Source: a bacterium
Lineage (GTDB): Bacteria; Atribacterota; JS1; SB-45; 34-128
Direction: 5' to 3'
DNA: 6,489 nt
Assembly: GCA_018903015.1 (NCBI GenBank)
Contig: JAHIPR010000116.1
Location: forward strand, 1 to 6,489
Position numbers and translations under genes: made by a program. This document shows, piece after piece, positions 1 through 6,489 of the stretch; position 1 is the stretch's first letter, and every line of letters starts with the position of its first letter. The notes beneath the pieces were generated by a model. That model was given only the letters and a program-made list of their open reading frames with translations, ran no database searches and was not told where the DNA came from.

Positions 1-22
1 GCACGCCGTGTTGCTACTATAT

Positions 23-47
23 ACTAACGACTATTCACTAACGACTA
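23..47. repeat. 11-bp direct repeat pair upstream of the transporter operon
   Basis: The 11-mer ACTAACGACTA occurs at 23-33 and again at 37-47, a 14-bp period with only TTC between the copies. A TATACT hexamer at 20-25 resembles a -10 box, but any matching -35 would lie outside the window. The repeat could be a tandem operator site or simply a relic of intergenic tandem repetition. No known binding motif is recognised. The repeat itself is seen directly; any role is inference. Confidence 0.45.
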
Positions 48-66
48 AATAAAAGGGGGGTGATAG

Positions 67-105
67 ATGAACTATTTTTCTGACCGAATAAACCCTATTA
101 AATAA
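67..105 (+). CDS. possible 12-codon leader ORF
   Basis: An ATG at 67 opens the short frame MNYFSDRINPIK, ending at TAA 103-105. It is preceded at 51-64 by AAAAGGGGGGTGAT, which is close to the ideal anti-16S sequence AGAAAGGAGGTGAT, with about 6 bases between the G-run and the ATG. That site is stronger than those of most full genes in the window. The peptide has no run of a single amino acid, so classical amino-acid attenuation is not indicated. The final codons and the stop lie in the left arm of the hairpin at 92-121, so a translating ribosome would disrupt that hairpin. It may be a real regulatory leader peptide or a chance ORF beside a G-rich run. The ribosome site is seen directly; translation is inferred. 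Confidence 0.35.
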   Translation: MNYFSDRINPIK

Positions 106-121
106 AAGTATTTAACAGGGT
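92..121 (+). promoter_or_regulatory. leader hairpin upstream of the BMP gene
   Basis: Bases 92-104 (ACCCTATTAAATA) pair with 109-121 (TATTTAACAGGGT). This gives 12 base pairs with one A-C mismatch (97/116) around an AAAG loop. The following sequence, AAAGGTAAAG, has no T-tract, so it is not an ordinary intrinsic terminator. It overlaps the end of the 12-codon leader ORF and lies 54 bases before the BMP start. It contains no CCTCC, so it does not mask the Shine-Dalgarno of that gene. A role in mRNA stability, or sensing of leader translation, is inference. Confidence 0.5.
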
Positions 122-174
122 AAAGGTAAAGTTGGGATTTTAAGTATTTTTAATAATGAAAGGAGATTTTGAAA

Positions 175-1227
175 ATGAAAAAGAATCTATTAGGAGTAGT
201 CATATTAGTAATAATATTAGGTTTATGTCTTTCTTCGACAGTTTTTTCTGCAGAACCACTTAAAGTTGGCTTGGTGTTTGATATTGGTGGAAAAGGAGAT
301 AAATCATTTAATGATTCAGCATCCCGAGGTTTGGCATGGGCAGCAGCTGATTTTGACATTAAACGTATCGAATTAGAGCCAGGGGTAGATGCGGATAGAG
401 AAGTAAATCTTAGAAACTTAGCAATGATAGGTTATGATGTAATAATCGGAGTAGGATTTTTATTTACTGATGCCATAATTACCGTGGCTGATGAGTTCCC
501 TGATACTAAATTTGCCATTGTAGATGGATTTATCCCTGATAAGCCTAATGTAATGTCTCTGTTGTTTCCTGAACCTCACGGTTCTTTCCTGGTGGGTATG
601 ATTGCTGGTATGAAAGCACAGGAAGATGGAAAAGATACAGTTGGATTTGTGGGTGGAATGGATATATCGCTTATTAATGGATTTGAAGCAGGTTATATAG
701 CCGGGGTTCATTATGTCTACCCAGGATGCAAAATTCTTTCTGCTTATGCCGGTGATACTCCCATCGCTTTTGCTGACCCGGTAAAAGGGAAAGAGTTAGC
801 TTTGTCACAATACGATAACGGAGCATGGGTAGTCTATCATGCTTCTGGTTTGACCGGTGCCGGAGTATTCGAAGCAGCTAAAGAAAGAAAAAGATTTGTA
901 ATCGGAGTAGACTCCAATCAGAACTATATGGGAAATATCGCGGAAACCGGAGAAAACTTTGGCTTAACCAGTATGTTAAAGCAAGTTGACGTTTCAGTAT
1001 ATCTTGCCATAAAAGCATCGGTTGAAGGAACTTTCAAGGGCGGTATTGAAGTATTTGGTTTAGATAGAACAGTTACCATTGGAGGTATAACCTATTCCGG
1101 AGTCGGTTATGCTATCGATAAGTACAATAAAGATCTTGTATCTGCAGAAATGATAGCTAAGGTTGAAGAAGTAAAAGCTAAAATCATAAGCGGAGAAATT
1201 GTTGTCCCTACTGAAGTAACTAAATAG
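175..1227 (+). CDS. bmpA: BMP-family substrate-binding protein of a nucleoside-type ABC importer
   Basis: Extracytoplasmic binding protein of the BMP/PnrA-like family (PF02608), whose members capture purine nucleosides for import. It has 350 residues, a normal length. Residues 1-25 form a signal peptide: a lysine-containing N-terminus, a long hydrophobic core and a likely signal peptidase I site after V-F-S. Family landmarks are GDKSFND (41-47), VGFVGGMD (156-163), and GVDSNQN (244-250), which matches the usual GVDSDQ. Cys18 is preceded by Leu rather than Gly/Ala/Ser, so a lipobox is not convincing. I chose ATG 175 because AAAGGAG (159-165) sits 9 bases upstream; the in-frame TTG at 169 would be only 3 bases from that site. 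It is the first gene of the transporter operon. Substrate is inferred: nucleosides are likeliest, but some relatives bind riboflavin or other ligands. Confidence 0.93.
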   Translation: MKKNLLGVVILVIILGLCLSSTVFSAEPLKVGLVFDIGGKGDKSFNDSASRGLAWAAADFDIKRIELEPGVDADREVNLRNLAMIGYDVIIGVGFLFTDAIITVADEFPDTKFAIVDGFIPDKPNVMSLLFPEPHGSFLVGMIAGMKAQEDGKDTVGFVGGMDISLINGFEAGYIAGVHYVYPGCKILSAYAGDTPIAFADPVKGKELALSQYDNGAWVVYHASGLTGAGVFEAAKERKRFVIGVDSNQNYMGNIAETGENFGLTSMLKQVDVSVYLAIKASVEGTFKGGIEVFGLDRTVTIGGITYSGVGYAIDKYNKDLVSAEMIAKVEEVKAKIISGEIVVPTEVTK

Positions 1228-1238
1228 TGTATTCTAAT

Positions 1239-1282
1239 ATATATTGGAGGTATTCAAGTAATGATGAATACCTCCAATATAT
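1239..1282 (+). promoter_or_regulatory. perfect 17-bp intercistronic hairpin
   Basis: Bases 1239-1255 (ATATTGGAGGTATTC context) pair without mismatch with 1266-1282 (GAATACCTCCAATATAT) around a 10-base loop, AAGTAATGAT. It begins 11 bases after the stop of the binding-protein gene. The left arm contains GGAGG, the right arm its complement CCTCC, and the loop contains an ATG. No T-tract follows (AAGATTAAG), so it is not a standard terminator. Such hairpins between a binding-protein gene and the membrane components of ABC operons are known to stabilise upstream mRNA and give excess binding protein. That role is inferred here. Confidence 0.75.
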
Positions 1283-1320
1283 TAAGATTAAGTGTAAATT
1301 ATCGAAGGAGGATTTATCCA

Positions 1321-2859
1321 TTGCCTGAAATTGCTTTAGAGATGAAAAATATCACCAAACAATTCCCACTTGTAGTTGCTAACGATAAAGTTAGTTTTAC
1401 AGTCTACAAAGGAGAGATACATGCTTTGGTTGGCGAAAATGGAGCCGGCAAATCTACCCTGATGAGCATCTTGTATGGACTGTATCAAGCTGATTCTGGT
1501 GAAATCTTTATAAATGGAGAAAAAGTTAATATCGCCAATCCGAAGGTTGCTATCAATTTAAAGATTGGTATGGTTCATCAACATTTTATGTTAGTACCGC
1601 CCTTAACTGTTACGGAAAATATTATTTTGGGCATGGAACCCATAAAAAATAATGTTTTCATAGATATGGAAAATGCAACTAAGAGGGTTGAAGAATTATC
1701 TAAAAGTATGGGTTTTAAAATCGACTCCAAAGCAAAAATCGAAAATATTTCTGTGGGGATTCAGCAGAGAGTAGAAATTATTAAAGTCCTTTATCGAGGG
1801 GCAGAAATCTTGGTGATGGATGAACCCACTGCAGTATTAACCCCCCAGGAAGTTGAAGAGCTATTCGAAATACTTAGATCGCTAAAAAAACAAGGGAAAA
1901 CTATTATTTTTATTACTCATAAATTGAATGAAGTAAAGGACCTCTCTGACCGGGTTACTGTAATGAGAAGAGGTAAGATGGTAGGAGTAAAAAATACCAA
2001 AGATACCAATCAAGAGGAAATCGCCAGTATGATGGTAGGCAGAAAGGTTATTTTTGAAATTGAAAAAAAACCTCTTAGCCTTGGGAAGACCGCTTTAAAA
2101 GTAGAAAAATTAAAAGCGCTTAATAACAAAGGATTGCCAGCAGTAAAGAACATTTCTTTTGAAATAAAGGAAGGAGAGATATTGGGATTTGCCGGCGTAG
2201 AAGGAAATGGACAGACTGAGTTAGTAGAAGTTATTACCGGGCTTCGTCCGGCATCAGACGGTAAAATGTTTTTATATGACCAGGATATCACTAATTATTC
2301 TCCCCGAAGTATTAGAGAAGACAAAATTGCTCACATCCCGGAAGACAGGAGACAACGCGGAATTATTTCAAATTATACGGTTGCCGAAAATTTAATTTTA
2401 GGAAGCCATTATCGTTCACCTTTTAGTAAAGGTTTCGCCTTAAACTTTACCGCAATTAATAACCATGCTGATAATTTAATCAAAGATTTTGATATACGGC
2501 CTTCTGATAAAGATAATTTATTAAAATCTTTATCCGGAGGCAACCAACAGAAGGTTATTGTCGCCCGTGAATTATACGGAGAACCAAAGCTTTTAATCGC
2601 CGCTCAACCAACTCGGGGATTAGATGTAGGCTCTATTGAGTTTGTACACCAACAAATATTAAATGAAAGGGATAAGGGAAAAGCAATCCTACTCATTTCG
2701 GCTGATTTAGAAGAGATTTTATCTTTGTCTGATCGCATTGCTGTTATATATGAAGGCGAAATAGTAGATGTTTTAGATCCGAAGAAAACAGACGAAAAAG
2801 AAATAGGTTTATTAATGACTGGCTCTACTGCAAATAAAAAATTATCAAAGGTCAAGTAG
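1321..2859 (+). CDS. nupO: ABC importer ATPase with two nucleotide-binding domains (NupO/YufO type)
   Basis: Cytoplasmic motor of the importer, 512 residues with two ABC domains in tandem, the usual length for this family. Domain 1 has Walker A GENGAGKST (38-46), Q-loop Gln87, signature ISVGIQQ (143-149; the family usually has LSVG), Walker B MDEP (166-169) and H-loop His200. Domain 2 has a degenerate P-loop GVEGNGQTE (292-300), signature LSGGNQQK (404-411), Gln429 in place of the catalytic Glu in AAQPTRGLD, and Ala461 in place of the H-loop His. These losses are normal in the sugar/nucleoside family, so domain 1 is the main hydrolysing site. I start it at TTG 1321, because AAGGAGG (1305-1311) lies 9 bases upstream and the protein then begins at the family's usual N-terminus. 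An in-frame ATG at 1261 would add 20 residues but sits in a hairpin loop. It lies 19 bases upstream of the first permease gene. Confidence 0.95.
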   Translation: MPEIALEMKNITKQFPLVVANDKVSFTVYKGEIHALVGENGAGKSTLMSILYGLYQADSGEIFINGEKVNIANPKVAINLKIGMVHQHFMLVPPLTVTENIILGMEPIKNNVFIDMENATKRVEELSKSMGFKIDSKAKIENISVGIQQRVEIIKVLYRGAEILVMDEPTAVLTPQEVEELFEILRSLKKQGKTIIFITHKLNEVKDLSDRVTVMRRGKMVGVKNTKDTNQEEIASMMVGRKVIFEIEKKPLSLGKTALKVEKLKALNNKGLPAVKNISFEIKEGEILGFAGVEGNGQTELVEVITGLRPASDGKMFLYDQDITNYSPRSIREDKIAHIPEDRRQRGIISNYTVAENLILGSHYRSPFSKGFALNFTAINNHADNLIKDFDIRPSDKDNLLKSLSGGNQQKVIVARELYGEPKLLIAAQPTRGLDVGSIEFVHQQILNERDKGKAILLISADLEEILSLSDRIAVIYEGEIVDVLDPKKTDEKEIGLLMTGSTANKKLSKVK

Positions 2860-2878
2860 TTTATGAAGGAAGATAAAT

Positions 2879-4003
2879 TTGAAAAGTATTATAAAATTTG
2901 ACTATTATATTCTTTTAGAAAAAATTACTCCTTTAATTGCGGTAATATTTGCCCTATTAGTAGGTGCAATTGTTATTATGTTAATCGGTGAAGATCCAGT
3001 TTTTGTTTATAAAACATTATTTAGCAACGCTATTGGCAACAGAGATGGTTGGGGCAATGTATTATTCAGGGCAACTCCCTTAATATTTACCGGGCTAACA
3101 GTCGCTTTCGCCTTCCGCTGTGGTCTATTTAACATAGGCGGAGAAGGACAAATGTATATAGGTACTTTTCTTGCTACCTGGGTTGGATTTACCTTTACTA
3201 ATCTTCCTTCCTTTATACTTATTCCTCTATGTATTCTTGCAGCTGCAGCTGGAGGCGCTCTATGGGCAGCTGTTCCCGGAATACTAAAAGCTAAAACAGG
3301 GGTACATGAAGTTATTGTTACTATTATGATGAACTGGATAGCTGCCTCTTTAACTTTTTTTCTTGTTTTAAAATTTAAAGCACCACCAACTGAAGCAATG
3401 GTAGCAGCAGGCGTAAAACAGATGATTCCACATACCCGTGAAATTGCTGAAGCTGCCCGGCTTCCTCGACTTTATAATATTTTTAAGTTCTTAAATATAG
3501 ATTTCCCCTCTTATAATCAAGTAAATATATCTTTTTTTATCGCTGTAGGTGTAGCCGTGTTGGCTTACTATATTTTATGGAAAACAAATTTAGGCTACGA
3601 AATAAGAGCAGTCGGCTATAGCCCTTTAGCTGCTGAATATGGCGGAATCAGTGTAGCCAAAAACATTATATTGGCTATGATGATAAGCGGTGCTTTTGCC
3701 GGTTTAGTAGGAACTAATGAGGTGATGGGTTTTAAATATCGCTGGAGACAAGAACTTTTCACCGGATTAGGATTTAACGGAATTGCTGTGGCACTTTTAG
3801 GTAAGAATCACCCCCTGGGGGTAGTCTTAGCTGCTATTTTATTCGGTATTTTAAATTACGGAGGAGCTATAGTCAATATTTTTACTGAAGGAAGAATCCC
3901 TCGGGAGCTTATTATGGTACTACAAGCTGTTATAGTAATATTTGTGGTAATCAGTGATGAAGTAGTGAAGAGATTAATTCGCCAAAGGAGGAAAGTGGTA
4001 TAA
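2879..4003 (+). CDS. nupP: ABC importer permease, first subunit (NupP/YufP type)
   Basis: Inner-membrane channel subunit of the BPD_transp_2 family (PF02653), 374 residues. Family motifs are FRCGLFNIGGEGQ (79-91), the coupling-loop region EIRAVGYSPLAAEYGGI from residue 241, and GLGFNGIAVALLG from 296. Hydrophobic segments lie at roughly 16-37, 61-84, 92-106, 112-137, 146-167, 217-234, 262-283, 301-325 and 344-364, about nine spans. The start is TTG 2879, with AAGGAAG (2866-2872) upstream at suitable spacing; the nearby ATG at 2863 is out of frame. The stop shares one base with the start of the next permease (TAATG), indicating translational coupling. It should form a heterodimer with the downstream permease and dock on the double ATPase. 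Confidence 0.94.
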   Translation: MKSIIKFDYYILLEKITPLIAVIFALLVGAIVIMLIGEDPVFVYKTLFSNAIGNRDGWGNVLFRATPLIFTGLTVAFAFRCGLFNIGGEGQMYIGTFLATWVGFTFTNLPSFILIPLCILAAAAGGALWAAVPGILKAKTGVHEVIVTIMMNWIAASLTFFLVLKFKAPPTEAMVAAGVKQMIPHTREIAEAARLPRLYNIFKFLNIDFPSYNQVNISFFIAVGVAVLAYYILWKTNLGYEIRAVGYSPLAAEYGGISVAKNIILAMMISGAFAGLVGTNEVMGFKYRWRQELFTGLGFNGIAVALLGKNHPLGVVLAAILFGILNYGGAIVNIFTEGRIPRELIMVLQAVIVIFVVISDEVVKRLIRQRRKVV

Positions 4004-4947
4004 TGTTTGGTGATATTTTTAACGCACAGTTTGTAGCTTCATCTATCAGAGTAGCTATCCCTTTAGCTTTGGCTGGCTTGGGAGGAGTATTTTCAGAAAG
4101 GTCAGGAGTAGTTAATATTGGATTAGAGGGTATGATGTTAACCGGTGCTTTTACAGCAGTTGCAGTGACTAACTTTGCTCAAAATCCCTGGGTGGGAGTT
4201 TTGGCAGCAATTTTGGTTGGCATTTTTCTGGGATTAATACATGCCATTACCTGTATTACTTTTAAAGCCAATCAGATAGTAAGCGGTGTAGCTATTAATT
4301 TATTTGCCAGTGGGATTACTGTATTTTTTAGTTGGCTTTTATTTGGCGAAACCCAAATTATGGTTAAATCTAATTTACCAATTTGGGGATTGCCTCTTCC
4401 AAGTATAGGAGAAGGCTCAACATTTGTAAGAAATCTTATTGTAATGTTTGCTCATTATTCTCCCTTGGTATACTTGACTATTATAATTTTTATATTGGCA
4501 CACTTAATTTTATTTAAAACACCTTTTGGGTTAAGATTAAGATCGGTTGGAGAATACCCTCAGGCCGCTGATACTATGGGAGTAAATATTGTTAAAATGC
4601 GATATATAGCAGTAATGACCTCTGGGGCACTTGCTGGATTAGCCGGTTCTTTTTTGTCTTTGGAGCAAGCCCATTTTTTTGTCAAAGAAATGAGCGGGGG
4701 TAGAGGATTTATTGCTTTGGCAGCGATGATTTTTGGAAAATGGACTCCCCTGGGCACTGCGGGAGCTGCGCTTTTATTTGGTTTTGGGGAGGCTCTGGCT
4801 ATCAGATTGCAGGGTGTCACTGCTGTTCCAGTGCAATTTATCAATATGGTTCCTTACTTATTGGCAATTTTTGTTCTTGTCAGCGCAGTGGGTAGAGCTG
4901 TCCCTCCGGCAGCAGATGGAGTTCCTTACGAAAAAGAAATAGGGTAA
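4003..4947 (+). CDS. nupQ: ABC importer permease, second subunit (NupQ/YufQ type)
   Basis: Second channel subunit of the BPD_transp_2 family (PF02653), 314 residues, shorter than its partner, as is normal for this pair. Diagnostic motifs are SERSGVVNIGLEGMM (31-45), the coupling-loop stretch LRLRSVGEYPQAADTMG (177-193) and GRGFIALAAMIFGKWTPLG from 233. Most of the chain is hydrophobic, in about eight spans. It starts at ATG 4003, overlapping the upstream stop by one base, with AAAGGAGG at 3984-3991. It is the last gene of the importer operon. No nucleoside phosphorylase, deaminase or kinase gene lies within the window, so the context does not define the substrate further. Confidence 0.94.
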   Translation: MFGDIFNAQFVASSIRVAIPLALAGLGGVFSERSGVVNIGLEGMMLTGAFTAVAVTNFAQNPWVGVLAAILVGIFLGLIHAITCITFKANQIVSGVAINLFASGITVFFSWLLFGETQIMVKSNLPIWGLPLPSIGEGSTFVRNLIVMFAHYSPLVYLTIIIFILAHLILFKTPFGLRLRSVGEYPQAADTMGVNIVKMRYIAVMTSGALAGLAGSFLSLEQAHFFVKEMSGGRGFIALAAMIFGKWTPLGTAGAALLFGFGEALAIRLQGVTAVPVQFINMVPYLLAIFVLVSAVGRAVPPAADGVPYEKEIG

Positions 4948-4971
4948 AGAGTAAAAAATATTAAGAATAGC

Positions 4972-5000
4972 TCGACCATAGAATGTTTTAGGTATATAAT
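4972..5000 (+). promoter_or_regulatory. predicted sigma70-type promoter for the rodZ-like gene
   Basis: A perfect -10 hexamer TATAAT lies at 4995-5000. Exactly 17 bases upstream, TCGACC at 4972-4977 matches 4 of 6 positions of TTGACA. Transcription would begin near 5007, giving a leader of about 40 bases before the ATG at 5046. It lies in the only sizeable gap after the transporter operon. The region is AT-rich, so chance -10 matches are expected, but the -35 and the spacing add support. Confidence 0.55.
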
Positions 5001-5045
5001 ATAAAAAATAATACAATTTCCAAAAAAGGAGAAGAATTTAATCAA

Positions 5046-5873
5046 ATGAAAGATATTGGAAATTTCTTAAAAGAAAGAAGGGAAGCAAGGGGAATTTCTT
5101 TAATTGAAGTAGAGAAGGATTTAAAGATACGTAAAAAATATTTGCAAGCCCTTGAAGAAGGCAATGTAGATGCAATTCCCGGTAAAACTTATCTTATTGG
5201 ATATTTGAGAAATTATAGCAAATATCTGGGTATAAATGAAGAAAATATTAATCAGATAATTCAAACTTATCATAATTTAGAAAAAAAGAAGTCTGGTTTA
5301 AAAAAAACTAAAGAAGAAAATATCTACCTTAAAACGAAAGATAGATCTATCTTTGAGAAAAAAAGGTTTTTCTTTCCCATTAAGTATGTTTATTTAACCA
5401 GCTTTGTTCTTATAATCTTTGTTGGATTATTATTATTAAGCCGTTCTCTTAAAGAAGCCCAGAACTTTCCGCTTCCTTCGCCTATAATCGGAAACGAAAC
5501 TGGCACAAATATCGAGAATAAAGCGAACGATATAAGCGCTTTAACTGAAGAACTTATTAAATCGAAAGCAGAAGCTATTAATACAGAATATTCTACACAG
5601 GATAGTGTTTTAGCTAAAAAATTACCTATTCTAAAATTAATCGCAAGTGACAAAACTTGGGTAAAAATTCTTTCCGAAGATAAAACAATATTTGAGGGAA
5701 TATTATTTGAAGATGAAGAATTTTTTTGGGAAACCGACCAAGCTTTAAAAATTATAACCGAATACCCGACTAAAATTGAAACATATTATAACAATGAAAT
5801 AATTGATATTAATAAAGGAATTATTGATAATTACCTTCTAAAATATAATTTTAATCCTACACAAAATATTTAA
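5046..5873 (+). CDS. rodZ: RodZ-like helix-turn-helix membrane protein (HTH_25, DUF4115)
   Basis: A 275-residue bitopic membrane protein with RodZ architecture. Residues 1 to about 75 form the HTH_25 domain, with the family pattern LKERREARGISLIEV, then KIRKKYLQALEEGN, and IPGKTYLIGYLRNY. A basic linker (about 80-113) leads to one transmembrane span (114-132), then a low-complexity periplasmic linker. The C-terminal DUF4115 domain (about 196-266) begins LKLIASDKTWVKIL. In known RodZ proteins the cytoplasmic domain binds MreB and supports elongasome function and rod shape; no mreB or mreCD is in this window. The start is ATG 5046. AAGGAG at 5026-5031 is 14 bases away, longer than usual, and no in-frame alternative lies between. 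The gene has its own predicted promoter and is probably co-transcribed with the next gene. The domain call is firm; the cytoskeletal role here is inferred. Confidence 0.88.
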   Translation: MKDIGNFLKERREARGISLIEVEKDLKIRKKYLQALEEGNVDAIPGKTYLIGYLRNYSKYLGINEENINQIIQTYHNLEKKKSGLKKTKEENIYLKTKDRSIFEKKRFFFPIKYVYLTSFVLIIFVGLLLLSRSLKEAQNFPLPSPIIGNETGTNIENKANDISALTEELIKSKAEAINTEYSTQDSVLAKKLPILKLIASDKTWVKILSEDKTIFEGILFEDEEFFWETDQALKIITEYPTKIETYYNNEIIDINKGIIDNYLLKYNFNPTQNI

Positions 5874-5890
5874 TAGGAATATACAAAACT

Positions 5891-6454
5891 GTGGGAAAGA
5901 TATTTTTGCCAAAATTAGCCAAACTTATAATAAGTATGATTACCTCGGATAAATATTTATTCAGTCTATACAAAGAGATATTAATTAAAAGATTTGGAGA
6001 AGTTGATATCGAGAGCATTACTCAGCCTTTTAATTATACAGATTATTATGAAGAAGAATTTGGCGAAAATTTAATGCAAAAATTATTTTCCTTTTCTACT
6101 CTGATTAGACAAGATGAGCTTGCAGAAATTAAAATAATAACCAATGGTTTAGAAAATAATAATATAGACAAAAATATCAAAACAAATATAACCCATCATA
6201 AACGAAAAATAAATCTTGATCCGGGGTATATTACCCTAAATAAATATATTCTTGCCAGCACTAAAAATGGACCATCCAGAATTTACCTTAATCAAGGGAT
6301 ATATGCTGAAATTACTCTTAGATTTATAAATAAATCATTTGTTCCTTGTGAGTATACCTATCCTAACTACAAAACCAATGAATATATAAATTTTTTATCT
6401 TCAGTTAGGCAAAAATACAAATTACAACTAAAAAAGAACTCAAATAAAATATAA
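5891..6454 (+). CDS. DUF4416 family protein, function unknown
   Basis: A 187-residue, probably cytoplasmic protein with no signal peptide or membrane span. It resembles the DUF4416 family (PF14385) along its whole length. Conserved blocks are an N-terminal hydrophobic strand followed by SD (about 10-20), RFGEVDIES (34-42), FNYTDYYEEEFG (47-58), ELAEIKIITN (76-85), NLDPGYITLNKYILASTK (108-125), RIYLNQGIYAEITL and, near the C-terminus, TYPNYKTNEYINF. A lysine/asparagine-rich stretch near 88-105 appears variable. The acidic and aromatic YYEEE and LDPGY motifs are likely functional, but no reaction is known to me. The start is GTG 5891, with a modest AGGA at 5875-5878, only 17 bases after the rodZ-like stop, so it is probably in the same operon. 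The family call is by motif recall, not by search. Confidence 0.82.
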   Translation: MGKIFLPKLAKLIISMITSDKYLFSLYKEILIKRFGEVDIESITQPFNYTDYYEEEFGENLMQKLFSFSTLIRQDELAEIKIITNGLENNNIDKNIKTNITHHKRKINLDPGYITLNKYILASTKNGPSRIYLNQGIYAEITLRFINKSFVPCEYTYPNYKTNEYINFLSSVRQKYKLQLKKNSNKI

Positions 6455-6462
6455 ATAGAATG

Positions 6463-6470
6463 AGAGGGAG
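6463..6470 (+). promoter_or_regulatory. possible ribosome-binding site for a gene beyond the window
   Basis: AGAGGGAG at 6463-6470 follows the DUF4416 stop by 8 bases and resembles a Shine-Dalgarno site. No ATG or GTG follows at good spacing before the window ends. A TTG at 6485 is 14 bases away and leaves too little sequence to judge. A downstream operon member starting at or just past the window edge is plausible but unproven. Confidence 0.25.
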
Positions 6471-6489
6471 TTCACTATAAAAATTTGGA

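Noticed and set aside
2..10. Small palindrome CACG-C-CGTG at the left edge
   Set aside because: Four-base arms are too short to mean anything, and the upstream context is missing.
169..174. TTG start two codons before the ATG of the BMP gene
   Set aside because: Only 3 bases separate it from AGGAG; ATG 175 has normal spacing.
2191..2220. Degenerate second nucleotide site of the ATPase (GNGQTE P-loop, Gln429 for Glu, Ala461 for His)
   Set aside because: It looks like inactivation, but these substitutions are typical of the sugar/nucleoside family of double ABC ATPases and are not novel.
4733..4942. 69-codon + strand frame inside the second permease gene
   Set aside because: It lies wholly inside a strongly supported permease in another frame and has no recognisable domain; treated as a shadow.
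6460..6480. Six-codon ATG frame MRGSSL after the DUF4416 gene
   Set aside because: It is very short, has no separate ribosome site, and overlaps what looks like the ribosome site of a downstream gene.
1..6489. CRISPR arrays, tRNA or rRNA genes, insertion sequences
   Set aside because: No regularly spaced repeats, RNA gene signatures or transposase-like frames were seen on either strand.

Overview
The window is AT-rich and densely coding, with every convincing gene on the + strand. It carries an ABC importer of the BMP/nucleoside type, followed by a RodZ-like membrane protein and a DUF4416 protein. Strong Shine-Dalgarno sites, frequent TTG/GTG starts and lysine/asparagine-rich proteins suggest a low-GC bacterium. 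A lineage such as Atribacterota, or another deep-branching anaerobic phylum, would fit. This is inferred from gene content and style; no taxonomic marker is present. A substrate-binding protein without a convincing lipobox leans weakly towards a diderm cell.

Layout. Positions 1-174 are a leader region. It holds an 11-bp direct repeat, a strong Shine-Dalgarno with a 12-codon ORF (67-105), and a near-perfect hairpin (92-121) that overlaps the stop codon of that ORF. Positions 175-4947 are a four-gene transporter operon: BMP-family binding protein, double ABC ATPase and two membrane permeases, in the order of Bacillus subtilis nupNOPQ. A perfect 17-bp hairpin (1239-1282) lies between the binding-protein gene and the ATPase gene. 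It probably separates the expression level of the binding protein from that of the membrane complex. Positions 4948-5045 contain a good sigma70-type promoter but no recognisable terminator. Positions 5046-5873 encode a RodZ-like protein and 5891-6454 a DUF4416 protein, and these two likely form a second transcription unit. The last 35 bases hold only a purine-rich, ribosome-site-like stretch for a possible gene beyond the window.

Function. The binding protein captures a purine nucleoside or related ligand outside the inner membrane. The two permeases form the channel and the ATPase drives import. RodZ normally links the MreB cytoskeleton to cell-wall elongation. The role of DUF4416 is unknown. 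I see no wholly new system. The points most worth checking are the leader with its small ORF and hairpin, the intercistronic hairpin that hides an alternative ATPase start, and the RodZ-DUF4416 pairing.
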